Shown here in pieces: positions 35,266 through 47,233 of a DNA stretch of 64,000 nucleotides (position 1 is the stretch's first letter; every line of letters starts with the position of its first letter). Origin of the DNA: Leptodactylus fallax (Eukaryota > Chordata > Amphibia > Anura > Leptodactylidae); assembly GCA_947044405.1 (NCBI GenBank), contig CAMRHE010000028.1, forward strand, positions 8,702,001 to 8,766,000, in the 5' to 3' direction. The position numbers and the translations under genes were made by a program. The notes under the pieces are model-generated. The model did no database searches, was not told where the DNA came from, and saw only the letters and a program-made list of their open reading frames with translations.

Positions 35266-35458
35266 GTGAGTAGTGGGGGGTCGAAACAACAATACTTGGG
35301 GAATGTTAGTTCATTAGTTATCAGATATTGTAGCAATGTACTTTCCCAGCTCTGCTACATCGCTTCTTGCTTGTATAGTAGTGTCTTACAAAGAAGCATT
35401 TCCTGATAGTTACAGTAGTGAAACAAATCTGATGTGGGCTTGTGGATAAGTTGTCGCA

Positions 35459-35664
35459 CACACACCAGCACACACATAGGCTCCAGGGCACACACATAGG
35501 CTCCAGGGCACAGACATGGGCTCCAGCACACACACATATGCTCCAGGGCACACACATTGGAACCAGGGCACGCACATAGGCTCCAGGGCACACACATAGG
35601 ATCCAGGGCACACACATAGGCTCCAGGGCACAGACATAGGCTCCAGCGCACACACATAGGCTCC
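35459..35664. repeat. 20-bp minisatellite, about 10 units
   Basis: The unit GGCTCCAGGGCACACACATA is repeated with small changes (CAGACATGG, ATCC). Minus frames stay open and read Cys/Val/Pro-rich peptides; these are not genes. Confidence 0.93.
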
Positions 35665-36094
35665 TTCTGCCTTCTTTTCTGATATTTTACATGTCTGGGC
35701 AGATCACTTTTGTAGAGAAGCACATTACACTGGCACATCAGGGCATGTGCATCAAGATATCATTCAGAGGCAGACAGCATAGAAGGCCTGAGGACAAAGA
35801 GGGACAGTATGGTACCCATCACTAGGCCATGCTAAGGGTCCCCTACAATTAGAACAAAGTTAGAAGAACCTGCTGGGACATCCAGACTGCCCCTACCCCT
35901 GACAAATGATTTGGGAATGAAGTGTTAGACATGCTAAATTTCCTTTTGTTATCGGGGATATAAGCCACCACCAGAGGTGTCCAACAGTAACTTACTACCC
36001 ACTCAAAACTCACACAAACTTACATGTGCATAGGGGATTGGTAGGAATACCGGTCACTCAAACAAGTGTTTGGCCAGTGGCTATTTAAGATGTA
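35665..36094. other. No gene recognised
   Basis: No supportable feature. Confidence 0.45.
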
Positions 36095-36363
36095 TGGGGT
36101 TGTCCAAGATTTGATACTGAACGCCTATTATTAGGATAGGTAATCGATATCAGATTGGTGGATCACCTACAGAAATGGAAGTAGACAGTGTAATGTCCAC
36201 ACCAGCTCCAAGCTGAGATGTAATAGTGCAGCATGTGCACAACAAAGTATATGGTGCCATCAGCTCGATGCGATGTGCAGATCCAACTGCTCAGTGGGTG
36301 TAGACCAATACTGATGACCTATCCAAAAAATAGGTCATTTATATTAAGTCTTGGAAACCCCTT
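36095..36363. mobile_element. MITE of the GGGGTTGTCCAAG type, degraded
   Basis: Left TGGGGTTGTCCAAGATTTGA pairs with right AAGTCTTGGAAACCCC. The CCTATTATTAGGATAGG word and the ACCAATACTGATGACCTATCC word match 53441-53742. The TTAA borders are eroded. Confidence 0.65.
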
Positions 36364-36918
36364 GTGAACTAAACATTCTCACTGCATTATAAGTTATATC
36401 ACATGTTACATAACCGGCAGGGTCAGACTGGCTCATCACAGTAGCAGAGGATCTTCTGGTGGCCCCAGGCTCTTACACAATATTGAATTCCAGGTCCAGC
36501 AGAAGACAATCCTGTAGTTCATATCTTATGGGATGATTCACAAATTACCTACTATTTCCTGTCTTGTGTGTGCAATATGATTAAAAGTGGAGAGACCTAT
36601 GTGGTGTATAGACGGACCTTCACAGGAAGTCCGACCAATGTTGATGGCAGTATCTTGTCTGACATGTCACCAATTAGTGAAATGAAGAGGGAGAAGTTCA
36701 GATGAGCGCTGTGCCCCTTCATAGAATGTATAGGTGACTCTGCCCCTTTATAGTATGCATAGGTGACTGTGCACTATATACCCCCCTTTCCAAGGTCAGT
36801 CCAGCAAAGCCAATCACAGCTCAAGGGGCCAATTGCTCATCTGGGCCCTTCTGCCCCTTCATTTTATCAATCTGACATTACAGGACACTTTCAGTCATAA
36901 ATTTCAAGACATTTCAAA

Positions 36919-37236
36919 ATTCACACAGAAATTTGGGGCTGATTTTGCGGTAGTTTCCCACTAGAATCTGCCTCCTACTGTTATCAATGGAAGGCAGCAC
37001 CGGACAATTCGTTTTTTAAGCATGTTGCAAAAAAGAAGGGTCTGTTTGATTCCCGCAGATTCAGCTGCAGGAACCCTAGGCTTACACTGATATGCCCCAT
37101 TGTTTCTGAGGAACATCAGCATGCAAACCTGCATCAATTTACATTGCAGGCTCCACAGGGCCGAAAGTTGGAGAGGAATCCGAGGTGGAAGGCCGCCTCA
37201 AATTCCTCTCCAAATTACTCTGTGTGAACAAGCCTT
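36919..37236. repeat. Foldback dispersed repeat (TTCACACAGAAATTT type)
   Basis: TTCACACAGA on the left pairs with TCTGTGTGAACAAGCC on the right, with CCGCCTCAAATTCCTCTCC-type words inside. Confidence 0.6.
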
Positions 37237-37509
37237 AAGGGAGGTGTGCAATGCAGTTCTTGTTGACTCCTCTATGGTAGTCCTCCTTCTTATCATGGGT
37301 TGCCAATGGCCAGCAGACAGCTTATACATCTGTATACAGATCTGTATATAACGCTAGGTCTGCTGGGTCCAGTAGATGAATCGATACAGGCACTAGCACT
37401 TCTCTTTACGTGGTGGACCAGACTATTTTTTTATTAGGAGCAATGTTCAGACTGTGTGGATGCAGCACAAACTATAAGGCCATGGTTTGGTTTTTATTTT
37501 GTTTTGTAG

Positions 37510-37593
37510 ACTTTGATGAATTTGGGGTTCAAGAAAATTTGGAGGAAGAATAAAACGAAAGCCAAGACAATTACTGGAGATCTCAGACTTCAG
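37510..37593 (+). other. Possible non-coding exon (84 bp)
   Basis: A pyrimidine-rich TTTTTATTTTGTTTTGTAG acceptor precedes ACTTTGATG, and CTTCAG|GTTTGT gives a moderate donor. It lies between the candidate first exon and the TANK start exon on the same strand. I do not recognise a coding meaning. It may be chance. Confidence 0.22.
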
Positions 37594-39350
37594 GTTTGTT
37601 ATTTTTGTTCACTCATTTAGAAGAATTTTTAGAATATGTTAATATGCAATTCATCTTTAGGCTGGAAAGAAATCGGACTATATAAGTAACCTTACAGCGA
37701 ACCATCCATCATTATGGCAGTCTTAGGTCCAGAATTCTGCATTGACCCCAGTGATAGCTCCATGCAATGGTCAGTCTTTGGAGACAGCTGAGGCATCATG
37801 CACATGATCGTAGTTTTCAGATGCACATAAAAGTACGGACCTCTACATTTGTATAGCCCCATACACACATCTGCTGTGTTTGTAGTGTATAAAACCACTT
37901 TTAATAACTGAACAGTTCAGGTAATATATCTTATTAAAGAAATCTGTTTCCTTCTCCGCTTATCAGGCTGTTACTTCTTACATAGAAATCTAGAGGGAGG
38001 AGGAGGCTGAAAAAGACACACAAATAACTGCAGCGGGTAAACTCTGCTACACTGTGAGTCAGGGAGTTCTTCTGATACTGCCGAATCTTCAGTATAAGAC
38101 TCTGCACAGAATGAGAAAATTAAGTAATTGACAGACTCCCCCTCCCCTTTTCCATTGACTTCCTTGTGTGAGGTTTATACAAATAGCAATCTGAGTGATA
38201 AGGAGGAGGAAAGCAGCCTAAGAGGCGGAGAAGGAAGCAGATCTCGTTAATAAGATCTATTACAAAGTGTCTTATATTCCCCTGTACTATTCATTTCTGA
38301 AGAGTTGTTTTATAATTGGAGAGTCTCTTTAATGGAGGAAATAGCGTTAAATAATACAGGAACCATTACTCATCTGATAAATTCCCTGCTGATTCAGCGC
38401 TGTCACTAAAGTGGTCTCCACTGGATTTTCCTGCAGCAGTGATATGCCGTCTACCCACGTGACCTCTGTAGCCAATCACTGGCCTCAGCACTCTTGTACC
38501 ATACATGCCAGCATTGCTGAGGTTAGTGGTCATATAAGTAGTCACGTCAACCGTTAGAGACCCCCGGAGCACCAGCTCTAGATCAGCAGGGGATTTATCT
38601 CAGGAGCTTTGATTCCTTTTGTATTTTATGGCATTTACTTTCTTTAAGCCACTTTTGCAGATCCTGGAAAACCCCTTTAAGGACTTGACCACGCAGATAG
38701 TGTATTGTTTTATCTCAGAAACCTCTTTTAAGGTGGCCAAACACATTAGGTTGACTGTCTGATGTGTATGGGGGTCTATCTATTCCCCCTAGATGGCAGA
38801 TGTTGGGGGAAAGAAGGATCAAGCATGTTGAATTTCAATATGTCCTATCCTCTGCTCCTGCAGCCAATTATACTGTACACCTCTCCTCATTGATGTAGGG
38901 CCAAGCATGCATATCAATGATGGATTCTGGGGAATAGCACTCTGAAGTGGATGTTCAGCTTTATTCCATGCAGTAATGTGTTATAATAGTCAGAAATGGG
39001 CTGGTAAAGATATTTTTAGACCTTTTGTAGGTCAATGGTTGATCGATAGGTGAGAGCTATTGTCACTTCCTTTTTCCTAGTTATCCCTGATACAGGTCGT
39101 ACTGAGTGCATTATTTGTGAGGTGTAGACGATGAGCATAACCTGACTGACCAGTCATCTCTGTTCTCATTTACACAACTCAGAAATTCCTATAACCCAGA
39201 TTTGTGTAATCTTGGGTTTGGCTTGTGTCATTGAGACCGAATAGGCGGACTCCATTGTAACAGCTGCTGCATTCTCTACAGTATATGTAATGCCTAAGGA
39301 GAAGGAGGGAAAGGGAAATAGACACTGTATGATTCATAAAGGGAAATCTT
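37594..39350. other. No gene recognised
   Basis: Contains a solitary end GGAAAACCCCTTTAAGG near 38667 of the TTAA MITE family. Otherwise nothing is supportable. Confidence 0.45.
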
Positions 39351-39701
39351 CTATGCACACATGGCCGCAGTCCTAGGAAGTTCCATAAACGTCTCGACAC
39401 TCGAGCTCATATTAATGACTTTTAGCCTGCGAGTATCTCCTACTTCCGCACACTTTTTCTGTGGCTGCATTGTGGTTCTTACCTCATTGATATCCATATG
39501 GCCAGAATATATACCAGCTTCATACTTCACCGATTCCCTATAAACCTTGGAAGTGGAACTCTTTATAGCCACAGCCCCTGAGATCTTGGCCTTGGCTGCC
39601 CAGCTGTACAGGGAGCTGCAGCTGGAACAAGTCACTTGAATGGGGCTATGCTTCAGATTCATGCATTGCTGGGTGGCCAAGAGCACCATTATATTTGGCA
39701 A
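39351..39701 (-). other. Unidentified minus-strand open frame, 116 codons
   Basis: The frame is open for 116 codons in non-repetitive sequence, which is long for this AT-rich window. It is rich in Ser and Cys (VTCSSCSSLYSW) and hydrophilic, and I recognise no domain. A splice-donor-like AATGAG|GTAAGA falls inside it (minus strand, around 39484), so it might be the end of an exon rather than a single frame. No acceptor is obvious, and chance is a fair alternative. Confidence 0.22.
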
Positions 39702-39818
39702 ACAGTGAAGGGGACATGGCAGAAAGAAAACACTGTGGCCCCTAATTTTCAGAATCTGTGAGAGTCCTAGGGGTCAGTTGGGAACATAATGTCAAGGGAA
39801 TAAACCTTTAAGATTAAG

Positions 39819-40091
39819 GTACCATGTACGGGTTATTCCTGCAGCGCTTTTCACAGAAAATCTGCAGAGTTTTCCTCTACGGACTTTCTGCTTCAATTTT
39901 ACTTGTAGGGAAGCCACCAGTATTTCCATAGGTATAATTGACATGCTGCGATTTCCAAAAATGCAACAGTTTTGGGAATCGCAGCATTTCAACTGCGTAT
40001 ACTTTTCTGCAATGTGTGGATGGGATTCGCTAGACTGTAAGACACTGCGGTCAAACTGTGGCGTTTACACCACATGGGGCCCCCAGCCTAA
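39819..40091. repeat. Foldback dispersed repeat, CCCCACGT/CCACATGGGGC family
   Basis: Shares CAGCGCTTTTCACAGAAAAT, TCTGCAGAGTTTTCCTCT and ATAGGTATAATTGACATGCT with 12664-13193 and, inverted, with 47378-47670. The right edge is CCACATGGGGC. Confidence 0.7.
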
Positions 40092-41153
40092 AGTAGTTCT
40101 ACAAAAATGACAACAATGTACCATAGAGCACAGATATACTGTGTTTCTCTATTGGTCCCTATTTCAGAATGTTCCTCTATTAGCATCTAGAACGAGTGTC
40201 TACCACTATGGAGGACTCAGCACATCTGTACTTTACATAGCCTGCTCATTCATTGTAACGGGAGCTGTACAGGGGTTGATTCTGCTCGTAACCTGCACAG
40301 ATATGTCTGCAAACTGTTACTGGGTGCAAAAAACTGAGGATTATCCAAATCTCACTGCTTACAATGTCAGAAAAGTCTTCTATGTACTTGTACCTACTTC
40401 TGGCTGCTCGTGTGGGTACAGAAGGGATATTATTTACAGACAGCAGCAGCTTTACTGACTCCGCTCATAGATTGTTTGTTTGTTTTTTTCTTGTGTTTTA
40501 TCTGCTTGGTTGCATGGATTTGTCCTGTATTTACAGTCCAGTGTTCCTGGACTTTTGGTCACTTGGGCTTTTCTCAGGTATTTGTTTGCAATTGTATAGC
40601 AACTCCTGGTAGAATGACAGGACATTATCAGCATGGATCTGGACAGACTCCTCCTTATTGCACATGTCCACAGCTTCAAAGACAAAAGTAAAATGTGTTT
40701 CAGCCATAATTTGATCATTAGCAGCAGAAAAACTGAGAGGACATTGTGTGTGAAGTTTATACAGTCATAGGACAGATTGACCAACAAGACCCTGCACATA
40801 TTTTCAACTTTTCATGAAAACTCAGGTGCCCTTTAAATGGGAATAAACTGCAGCACCAGGTACGGCCACTATGACATTGACAGCTCTGTGTCTGGTAAAT
40901 GATGAAATGGGTACAGAACTCGCCTGATAGCTGCAACCCCTCACTGATTTTGTCAGCACAGCTGCCAAGAGTCTGACCCACATATTGATCCCAAATTGTA
41001 AATTCTTAGAAAACCCCTGACAAATCCTTCGCAACCGCTACAATGTATCAAATCTAGACATTCAATAAGCAAAAATCTGTCTGCTGTCCAGAAAGTTATC
41101 CGCAATGTATCAATGTAGGAAGGGGCTATCAGCATGAAGTCAGCAAGGATGTT
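40092..41153. other. No gene recognised
   Basis: Overlapping short frames on both strands, none with a recognisable family. Confidence 0.45.
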
Positions 41154-41532
41154 GCTAGGTTCACACCTTGGGGACCCCACAAACGGAAACCTAATCTGCT
41201 TAAAAAAGCGGTTACCCACAGACCCCATAGACTATAATGGGGTCCACCGGGTTTCCGCCCGATTTCTTCCCGAACAGAATCTGGTTCAAACAGGACACAT
41301 TGTAGCAGACGTTAAGGTTAGCTCATACAGCAGATTTTACAGCAGGACCCACCATACAGAATCCACAACAGATATCTTTCTGCTGATGGTAGAAATATTT
41401 CCTGCTCCCATTGACTTCAATGGGACATTAAGGTGAAATCTACTTGGAGATTGGGCAGGACGAGGCGGAATGGGAGGCGGATTTTTTTGCAGAGAATTTG
41501 TGTGTAAAAATTCCACTGTGTGAACTTACAGT
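41154..41532. repeat. Foldback dispersed repeat (GGTTCACACC type)
   Basis: AGGTTCACACCTTGGGG on the left and TGTGTGAACTTACAG on the right. CCATTGACTTCAATGGGAC inside is the same palindromic word as in 22639-23039. Confidence 0.6.
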
Positions 41533-42244
41533 TTTCAACCTCACCATGTTGCCGAAAAGATGTCTAGTCACTGACAGCAGGAAGAGATCCTGAAAACTGA
41601 AATCATTTCTATAAATAATGATGCCACTACTATGTCACCCAGTCATCGGCACATGACCATAAAGAGCAGTGACTGTAAATAGTTTCCCAGTAGTGGGAAT
41701 TTACCGGCTGTGTTTTCTCTTCCTCATTCACGTTGTATTCAAGATGTAAAAGTGAAAACATTTTTTGACACTTTGATATAAGATTATTTTAGTGAGATTC
41801 TAATTTCACTTACGTCACATGGGCCGGATGTGCTAGTAGGAGATCGCATGGATTTTTCCTTACCCTGTTATTGTGTCTGAAAAAGTTCCATAATGGAAGA
41901 GTTTTTTCCTCCCTCTCAGAAAGGGGTTACTAAAAGTTAGTCAATAAGTTATAGGTATCCCAAAAAGGTTCCATTGAAAAATATAATGCATCCTTTAAAA
42001 TACAAGCCCTCCATCAGCTACTTTGACATAAAAATAATAACTTCTGACAAGTCCTACCTTCCTTCCACTCCCAGCTTCACCATTTGGTCCCTGTCTTTCT
42101 TGCCCACAGCTTAGAAGCAAGTAGCGGTGATGTAGTGATGTCACTATTTCGCGCCTGTGGTGCCAACGCTGTCGGCAACAGGGTCCGGAGTGGACTCTGG
42201 GAAAGCAGGGTAAGATGTCAGTATTCCCTTTTTTGTGCAATTTA

Positions 42245-42605
42245 CAGTGGGGACATGAGGAAGGGACATTATACTGTACTGTGTCGGGTCCTTGAGGTGA
42301 GGGAACTATACTGTTGGAGGCTACAAGGGGGATATTATACTGTGTGGGGGGTCACATGAGAAACAATATATTATATAGAGCCCTTAAAGGGAGCATTATA
42401 CTGTGTGGGGGTCACAAGAGGGACATTATACTGTTTGGGGGTCACACGGGAGACAATATACTATATAGGGCACTAAAAGTGAACCTTATACTGTGTCGGG
42501 GGCAAAAGAGGGACTTTACACTGTGCCGGGGCCACAAGGAGTATGTTATACTGTATGGGGGCCACTGGGGGGGATGTTATGCTATGTGAGAGCCACTGGG
42601 GGAGT
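42245..42605. repeat. Degenerate minisatellite, GGGACATTATACTGTGTGGG core
   Basis: Eight or nine units of about 37-48 bases, each with an ATTATACTGT(G)GGGG and (G)GTCACA(A)GAG pair. It lies just upstream of the putative 5' exon of TANK. Confidence 0.8.
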
Positions 42606-42728
42606 GTTGTAGTATGTATGTAAATTTTCCAGATTTTGTCCCTCTGTCTGTCCTCTGGTCGTATCTCATAGGGTTAGTCTGGCCTTTAGCTTCACACTAG
42701 TTAAGTGTTGCCTTTATAACTCTTACAG

Positions 42729-42815
42729 ATATTACAAGACCATCATTAAGGATGACGTAAGAAAGGAAGATCACAAGTCGTGTCACCAGGGATCCTGGCT
42801 TTACTCATATTTCAG
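42729..42815 (+). other. TANK: Probable TANK 5' untranslated exon
   Basis: CTTTATAACTCTTACAG gives an acceptor (exon from 42729) and TTTCAG|GTGAGT a strong donor (exon to 42815). It lies 133 bases before the start codon. It contains a two-codon upstream frame, ATG ACG TAA, which could dampen translation. Alternatively it is part of one longer first exon. Confidence 0.42.
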
Positions 42816-42947
42816 GTGAGTGGGCCGGTGTTGTAATGATGTAATGGCGTCATAGAAGAACTTCCCGTGATTCATCCCTGTCGTTAATTATTGTAGGTCG
42901 TTGTTATTATCCACACCCTTTTTAGTGATGATACAGAACTGGGAAAT

Positions 42948-43046
42948 ATGGATAAAAACACAGGAGATCAACTTAATAGAGCCTACGAAGCGTATCGTCA
43001 GACATGTATGGATAGGGACCGAGCCAAAAAGGAACTACAGCAAAAG
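42948..43046 (+). CDS. TANK: TANK coding exon 1 (residues 1-33)
   Basis: The start ATG at 42948 has A at -3 and G at +4. The 33 codons begin MDKNTGDQLNRAYEAYRQTC and end ELQQK, matching the highly conserved TANK N-terminus. The donor is AAG|GTAAGT, phase 0. The exon's non-coding 5' part begins at 42926 (after CCCTTTTTAG) or 42937 (after GATACAG). This region opens the N-terminal coiled coil. Confidence 0.95.
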
Positions 43047-43078
43047 GTAAGTAGTCACTGTAGTAGTCAGCACTGTCT

Positions 43079-43258
43079 TCTAGTGCTGGAGTCCTAGGTT
43101 TGTGTGTTCTCCTTGTGTTTGCCTGGGCTTCCTCCACGTTCTCCAAAAACTTATTGATAGGGAATTTAGATTATGAGACCTTTATAGGACAGTGACTGAT
43201 AATGTCTGTAAAGTGCTGAGGAATATGGTGGCGTTATACATAAGAGAAATAAACCTTT
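43079..43258 (+). repeat. SINE copy in TANK intron
   Basis: Contains GTGTGTTCTCCTTGTGTTTG, TTGATAGGGAATTTAGATTA and the tail GTAAAGTGCTGAGGAATATG followed by GCGTTATACATAA. It is the body and tail of the tRNA-derived SINE at 14919; the tRNA-like head is not preserved. Confidence 0.75.
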
Positions 43259-43835
43259 GCTTTGCTTAAAGGGAATGTGTCACCAATTTTTTTATTTATT
43301 TATTAAACCCAGATTGTGAAATCTATCCCTTTTTTCTAAACAGTTTTTAATTTTTTAAACTGATTTTTTATTTTTTTTGTATTTTCCAGGGCGGCCATCT
43401 TGCCTGAGCTTCTCCTCTTCTCTGTTAACAGCATTTAGCAATATCCTTTACAGCACAGTCATGGCCATAGGCAGTAATAGACTGGAGCCGACTCACTGAG
43501 GTCTATGATCAGCTGTGACATCATCTACTGTCAGTAGTGATGTAATGATGGCTCAGTGATTTTATAGAGGTCTCATCTTCTATTGTAATTTTGTTTGTGA
43601 GGTAGATGAGGTGACTGCTGCAAAGAATACCTCTAAAGAATTGGCAAGTGTCAGTCTATTGTTATGTTCGGTGGCCACAATGAAAATTGCAGCATATAGT
43701 GTTTTTTTAAACACAGATAGTGACATGGAAAATTTAAAATAAAATCAAAAAAATTTTACAAAATTTTTTTGTGAAAAATTACTTTTAAGTAAATGCTATA
43801 AAAAGACCATCTTATTTTATTAACAGATCAATATG

Positions 43836-44274
43836 TTAAGGGAGTGTTCACACATGACGCTAACATTTCTGCTTTAGGAATTTGAAGCAGATTTTTTCTG
43901 CTTGACAATAACAGATTTCGACACTGAATTTGAAGTGGATTTTGACGCTGAATTTTAAGCAGAATTTGGAGAAGAGTGCCACTGTATCTTGCCTTTAATG
44001 AGCAGGGCCAGATTTTGACAAATTCCGTGTCAAATTTGGCATCCAATTCCCCGTCAAATTCTGTGCCGACAGAAAAGGTGTATTTTCTGCCTTCAATTCA
44101 TTTCAATGGAAGTTCTCAGGTGGGATCTGCCTGAAGAACAAGCAAGGTGCTTATTTTTTTCACTAGCTGAAAAAATCAGCTACTCCCTCCCTGCCTACTG
44201 CAGATTCCAAGCAGTATTTGATGCAGATTCTGCCTCAAATCAGTGTCAAATTGCTACATGTGAACACCCCTTTA
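43836..44274. repeat. Foldback dispersed repeat (GTGTTCACACATG type)
   Basis: GGGAGTGTTCACACATGACG on the left pairs with CTACATGTGAACACCCCTTT on the right. Many GATTTTGACGCTGAATTT-like words lie inside. Confidence 0.7.
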
Positions 44275-44394
44275 GTCTGAGGCCCCATGTTTTGGAAACG
44301 CAGCTCTTTTTGTTGCAGATTTTTCTGCAGTTTTTTTTTTTTAACCAAACCCAGCCCAGGAGTGGCTACAAAAGAAATCATATATATATACATA

Positions 44395-45999
44395 CAGTGC
44401 CTTGCGAAAGTATTCGGCCCCCTTGAACCTTTCAACCTTTTGCCACATTTCAGGCTTCAAAATGGGTATAAAATGTAAATTTTTTGGTGAATAATCAACA
44501 ACAAGTGGGACACAATTGTGAAGTGGAACGAAATTTATTGGTTATTTTAAACTTTTGTGAAAAATAAAAAACTGAAAAGTGGGGCGTGCCAAATTATTCG
44601 GCCCCTTTATTTTCAGTGCAGCAAACTCACTCCAGAAGTTCAGTGAGGATCTCTGAATGATCCAATGTTGTCCTAAATGACTGATGATGATAAATATAAT
44701 CCACCTGTGTGTAATCAAGTCTCCGTATAAATGCACCTGCTCTGTGATTGTCTCAGAGTTCTGTTTAAAGTGCAGAGAGCATCATGAAGCCCAAGGAACA
44801 CACCAGGCAGGTCCGTGGTAATGTTGTGGAGAAGTTTAAAGCCGGATTTGGATACAAAAAGATTTCCCAAACTTTAAACATCCCAAGGAGCACTGTGCAA
44901 GCGATCATATTGAAATGGAAGGAGTATCAGACCACTGCAAATCTACCAAGACCCGGCCGTCCCTCTAAACTTTCATCTCAAACAAGGAGAAGACTGATCA
45001 GAGATGCAGCCAAGAGGCCCATGATCACTCTGGATGAACTGCAGAGATCTACAGCTGAAGTGGGAGAGTCTGTCCATAGGACAACAATCAGTCGTACACT
45101 GCACAAATCTGGCCTTTATGGAAGAGTGGCAAGAAGAAAGCCATTTCTCAAAGATATCCATAAAAAGTCTTGTTTAAAGTTTGCCACAAGCCACCAAACA
45201 TGTGGAAGAAGGTGCTCTGGTCAGATGAAACCAAAATCCAACTTTTTGGCCACAATGCAAAACGATATGTTTGGCGTAAAAGCAACACAGCTCATCACCC
45301 TGAACACACCATCCCCACTGTCACACATGGTGGTGGCAGCATCATGGTTTGGGCCTGCTTTTCTTCAGCAGGGACAGGGAAGATGGTTAAAATTGATGGG
45401 AAGATGGATGGAGCCAAATACAGGACCATTCTGGAAGAAAACCTGTTGGAGTCTGCAAAAGACCTGAGACTGGGACGGAGATTTATCTTCCAACAAGACA
45501 ATGATCCCAAACATAAAGCAAAATCTACAATGGAATGGTTCACAAATAAACGTATCCAGGTGTTAGAATGGCCAAGTCAAAGTCCAGACCTGAATCCAAT
45601 CGAGAATCTGTGGAAAGAGCTGAAAACTGCTGTTCACAAACGCTCTCCATCCAACCTCACTGAGCTCCAGCTGTTTTCCAAGGAAGAATGGGCAAGAATT
45701 TCAGTCTCTCGATGTGCAAAACTGATAGAGACATACCCCAAGCGACTTGCAGCTGTAATCGCAGCAAAAGGTGGCGCTACAAAGTATTAACTTAAGGGGG
45801 CTGAATAATTTGGCACGCCCCACTTTTCAGTTTTTTATTTTTTACAAAAGTTTAAAATATCCAATAAATTTCGTTTCACTTAACGATTGTGTCCCATTTG
45901 TTGTTGATTCTTCACCAAAAAAATTTAAATTTTATATCCTTACTGTATGTTTGAAGCCTGAAATGTGGCAAAAGAGCCGGATACTTTCGCAAGGCACTT
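44395..45999 (+). mobile_element. Tc1-like transposon, family I copy 2, in TANK intron
   Basis: The left end CAGTGCCTTGCGAAAGTATT follows TA (44393-44394). The right end ...TTTCGCAAGGCACTT is one base off the perfect CAGTG complement and is followed by TA. Long terminal repeats match copy 1 (271-1901). Confidence 0.94.
44784..45790 (+). pseudogene. Tc1-like transposase pseudogene, family I copy 2
   Basis: Nearly identical to the intact 339-residue protein of copy 1, but 13 bases are missing at about 45194. Copy 1 has GCCACCTGGGAGACACACCAAACATG and this copy has GCCACCAAACATG. The loss shifts frame just before the first catalytic Asp. The N-terminal frame ends at 45467, and the catalytic half ([38 protein letters not shown]) continues in the other frame to 45790. 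The short CACC shared by both sides of the gap suggests a microhomology deletion. Confidence 0.95.
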
Positions 46000-46120
46000 T
46001 ATATAGGACGCTCTTATGCTTCTCTCTTCTGCTCAATCCACTGCTGGCTTTGGCTCAATAAAATGAAGCAAAATCTGCAACAAAAAAGCTTTGTTTCAGC
46101 AATGTGGGGCTTCAGCCTTA

Positions 46121-46450
46121 GGCCCATTGCAGATGACTGTGTGGGTCAGTGTGCTATCCGGGTATTTCACGGATAGCACACTGACCCATTCTTTTCTATG
46201 GGCCCGTACACACGAACGTGATTTTCACAGTCCCGTGTGCGGGCCGACAGTCTGGGATATAGGTCATGTCCTATTCCTGTCCTATTTTGAGGCCCGTGCT
46301 TCCGTGGCTTCTATTCATTTAATGAAAGGAGCCGCGGAATCACAGCCCGTGCACGGGCGGCACACGGGGACATCCGCTTGTCCTCCGTGTGCAGCCCGTT
46401 CTTTTAAATTACGGTAGGCCGGTTGCAGCACGGTCATCTGCAACCCACCT
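46121..46450. repeat. CpG-richer foldback repeat
   Basis: GCCCATTGCAGATGACTGTG on the left pairs with GGTCATCTGCAACCCACC on the right. An internal perfect-looking palindrome occurs around GGTCAGTGTGCTATCCGGGT and its complement ACGGATAGCACACTGACC (about 46144-46187). Confidence 0.7.
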
Positions 46451-47233
46451 TAATGTGTTTGGAGGTTCTAAGAATCGGTGAAATATTCAGGGTAAACATG
46501 TTTCTGGATTTCAACAACCAATAGTGTTTAGAAATAATGTAGATGTGATAAACGTCTAGGATTGATATCTCGATAAAGGGAATGAAGTAATGTATCGTCT
46601 GTATTTTGTAAACAATGAATATCACATACTAACACATATTTACCAATTTTTAATCTGTTTTTTTTTTTTTTGTTTTGTTTTGTTCTGATTCATTCAGACA
46701 TATGCTATATAATAGTCCCATTGACCATAGGAACTGGAGATGTTTTTTTACTTGAGTGGAAAAGTGTTGTGGGCATGCTCTGTGACCTGTGCAGGGGTCA
46801 CTGTGCAGGGAGGGGGAGGAAGCGAACTGTAGGTGGATCCTGTGCTATCCTTGTTTAACTGTTATTGTAATACTGTCTATGATGATAATGAGTTGATGAT
46901 CTCTACAGAACAAGAAGTTTCAGCTTATTATGAGGTTCAGTGGCTAGACTGTAAACTGCAATAGAATTTTTTTAGCTCAGAACAGGAAATTTTAAAAAAA
47001 GTTCTTTAAAAATTCTTAGAAATATGTCTAACTTAAATTCTTGATTTAAACTATAGGTCATTTGTTGATGACACATTTCCTTTTAAAAATCCGGAAATAT
47101 TGCAGTATTCACTCTGACCATTAAACACTTACAATATGCTGATACTTCCTGTTTTGTAGAGATCACATGAAGATCCTCTCGACAATCCAAGACAGAGCTC
47201 TGTCTTATAATTTTCTTTTTCTGTGTTCTTTAG

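Larger units (their letters stand above)
44275..46120. repeat. Older foldback repeat split by a Tc1 insertion
   Basis: The left fragment 44275-44392 (GAGGCCCCATGTTTTGG, GCAGATTTTTCTGCAG, CCCAGGAGTGGCTACAAAAG) and the right fragment 46002-46120 (CTGGCTTTGGCTCAATAAAA, CAAAATCTGCAACAAAAAAG, ATGTGGGGCTTCAGCCTTA) are the two arms of a repeat. Its uninterrupted form is seen at about 12965-13193. The Tc1 element 44395-45999 sits between them. Confidence 0.75.

Noticed and set aside
35321..35738. Cys-rich repetitive minus frames that might look like a secreted protein
   Set aside because: They arise from the 20-bp tandem repeat in three frames; no signal peptide or splice context.
42314..42589. Open frame ILYRALKGSIILCGG-type repeats just upstream of TANK
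   Set aside because: It is a degenerate tandem repeat with no start or splice evidence.
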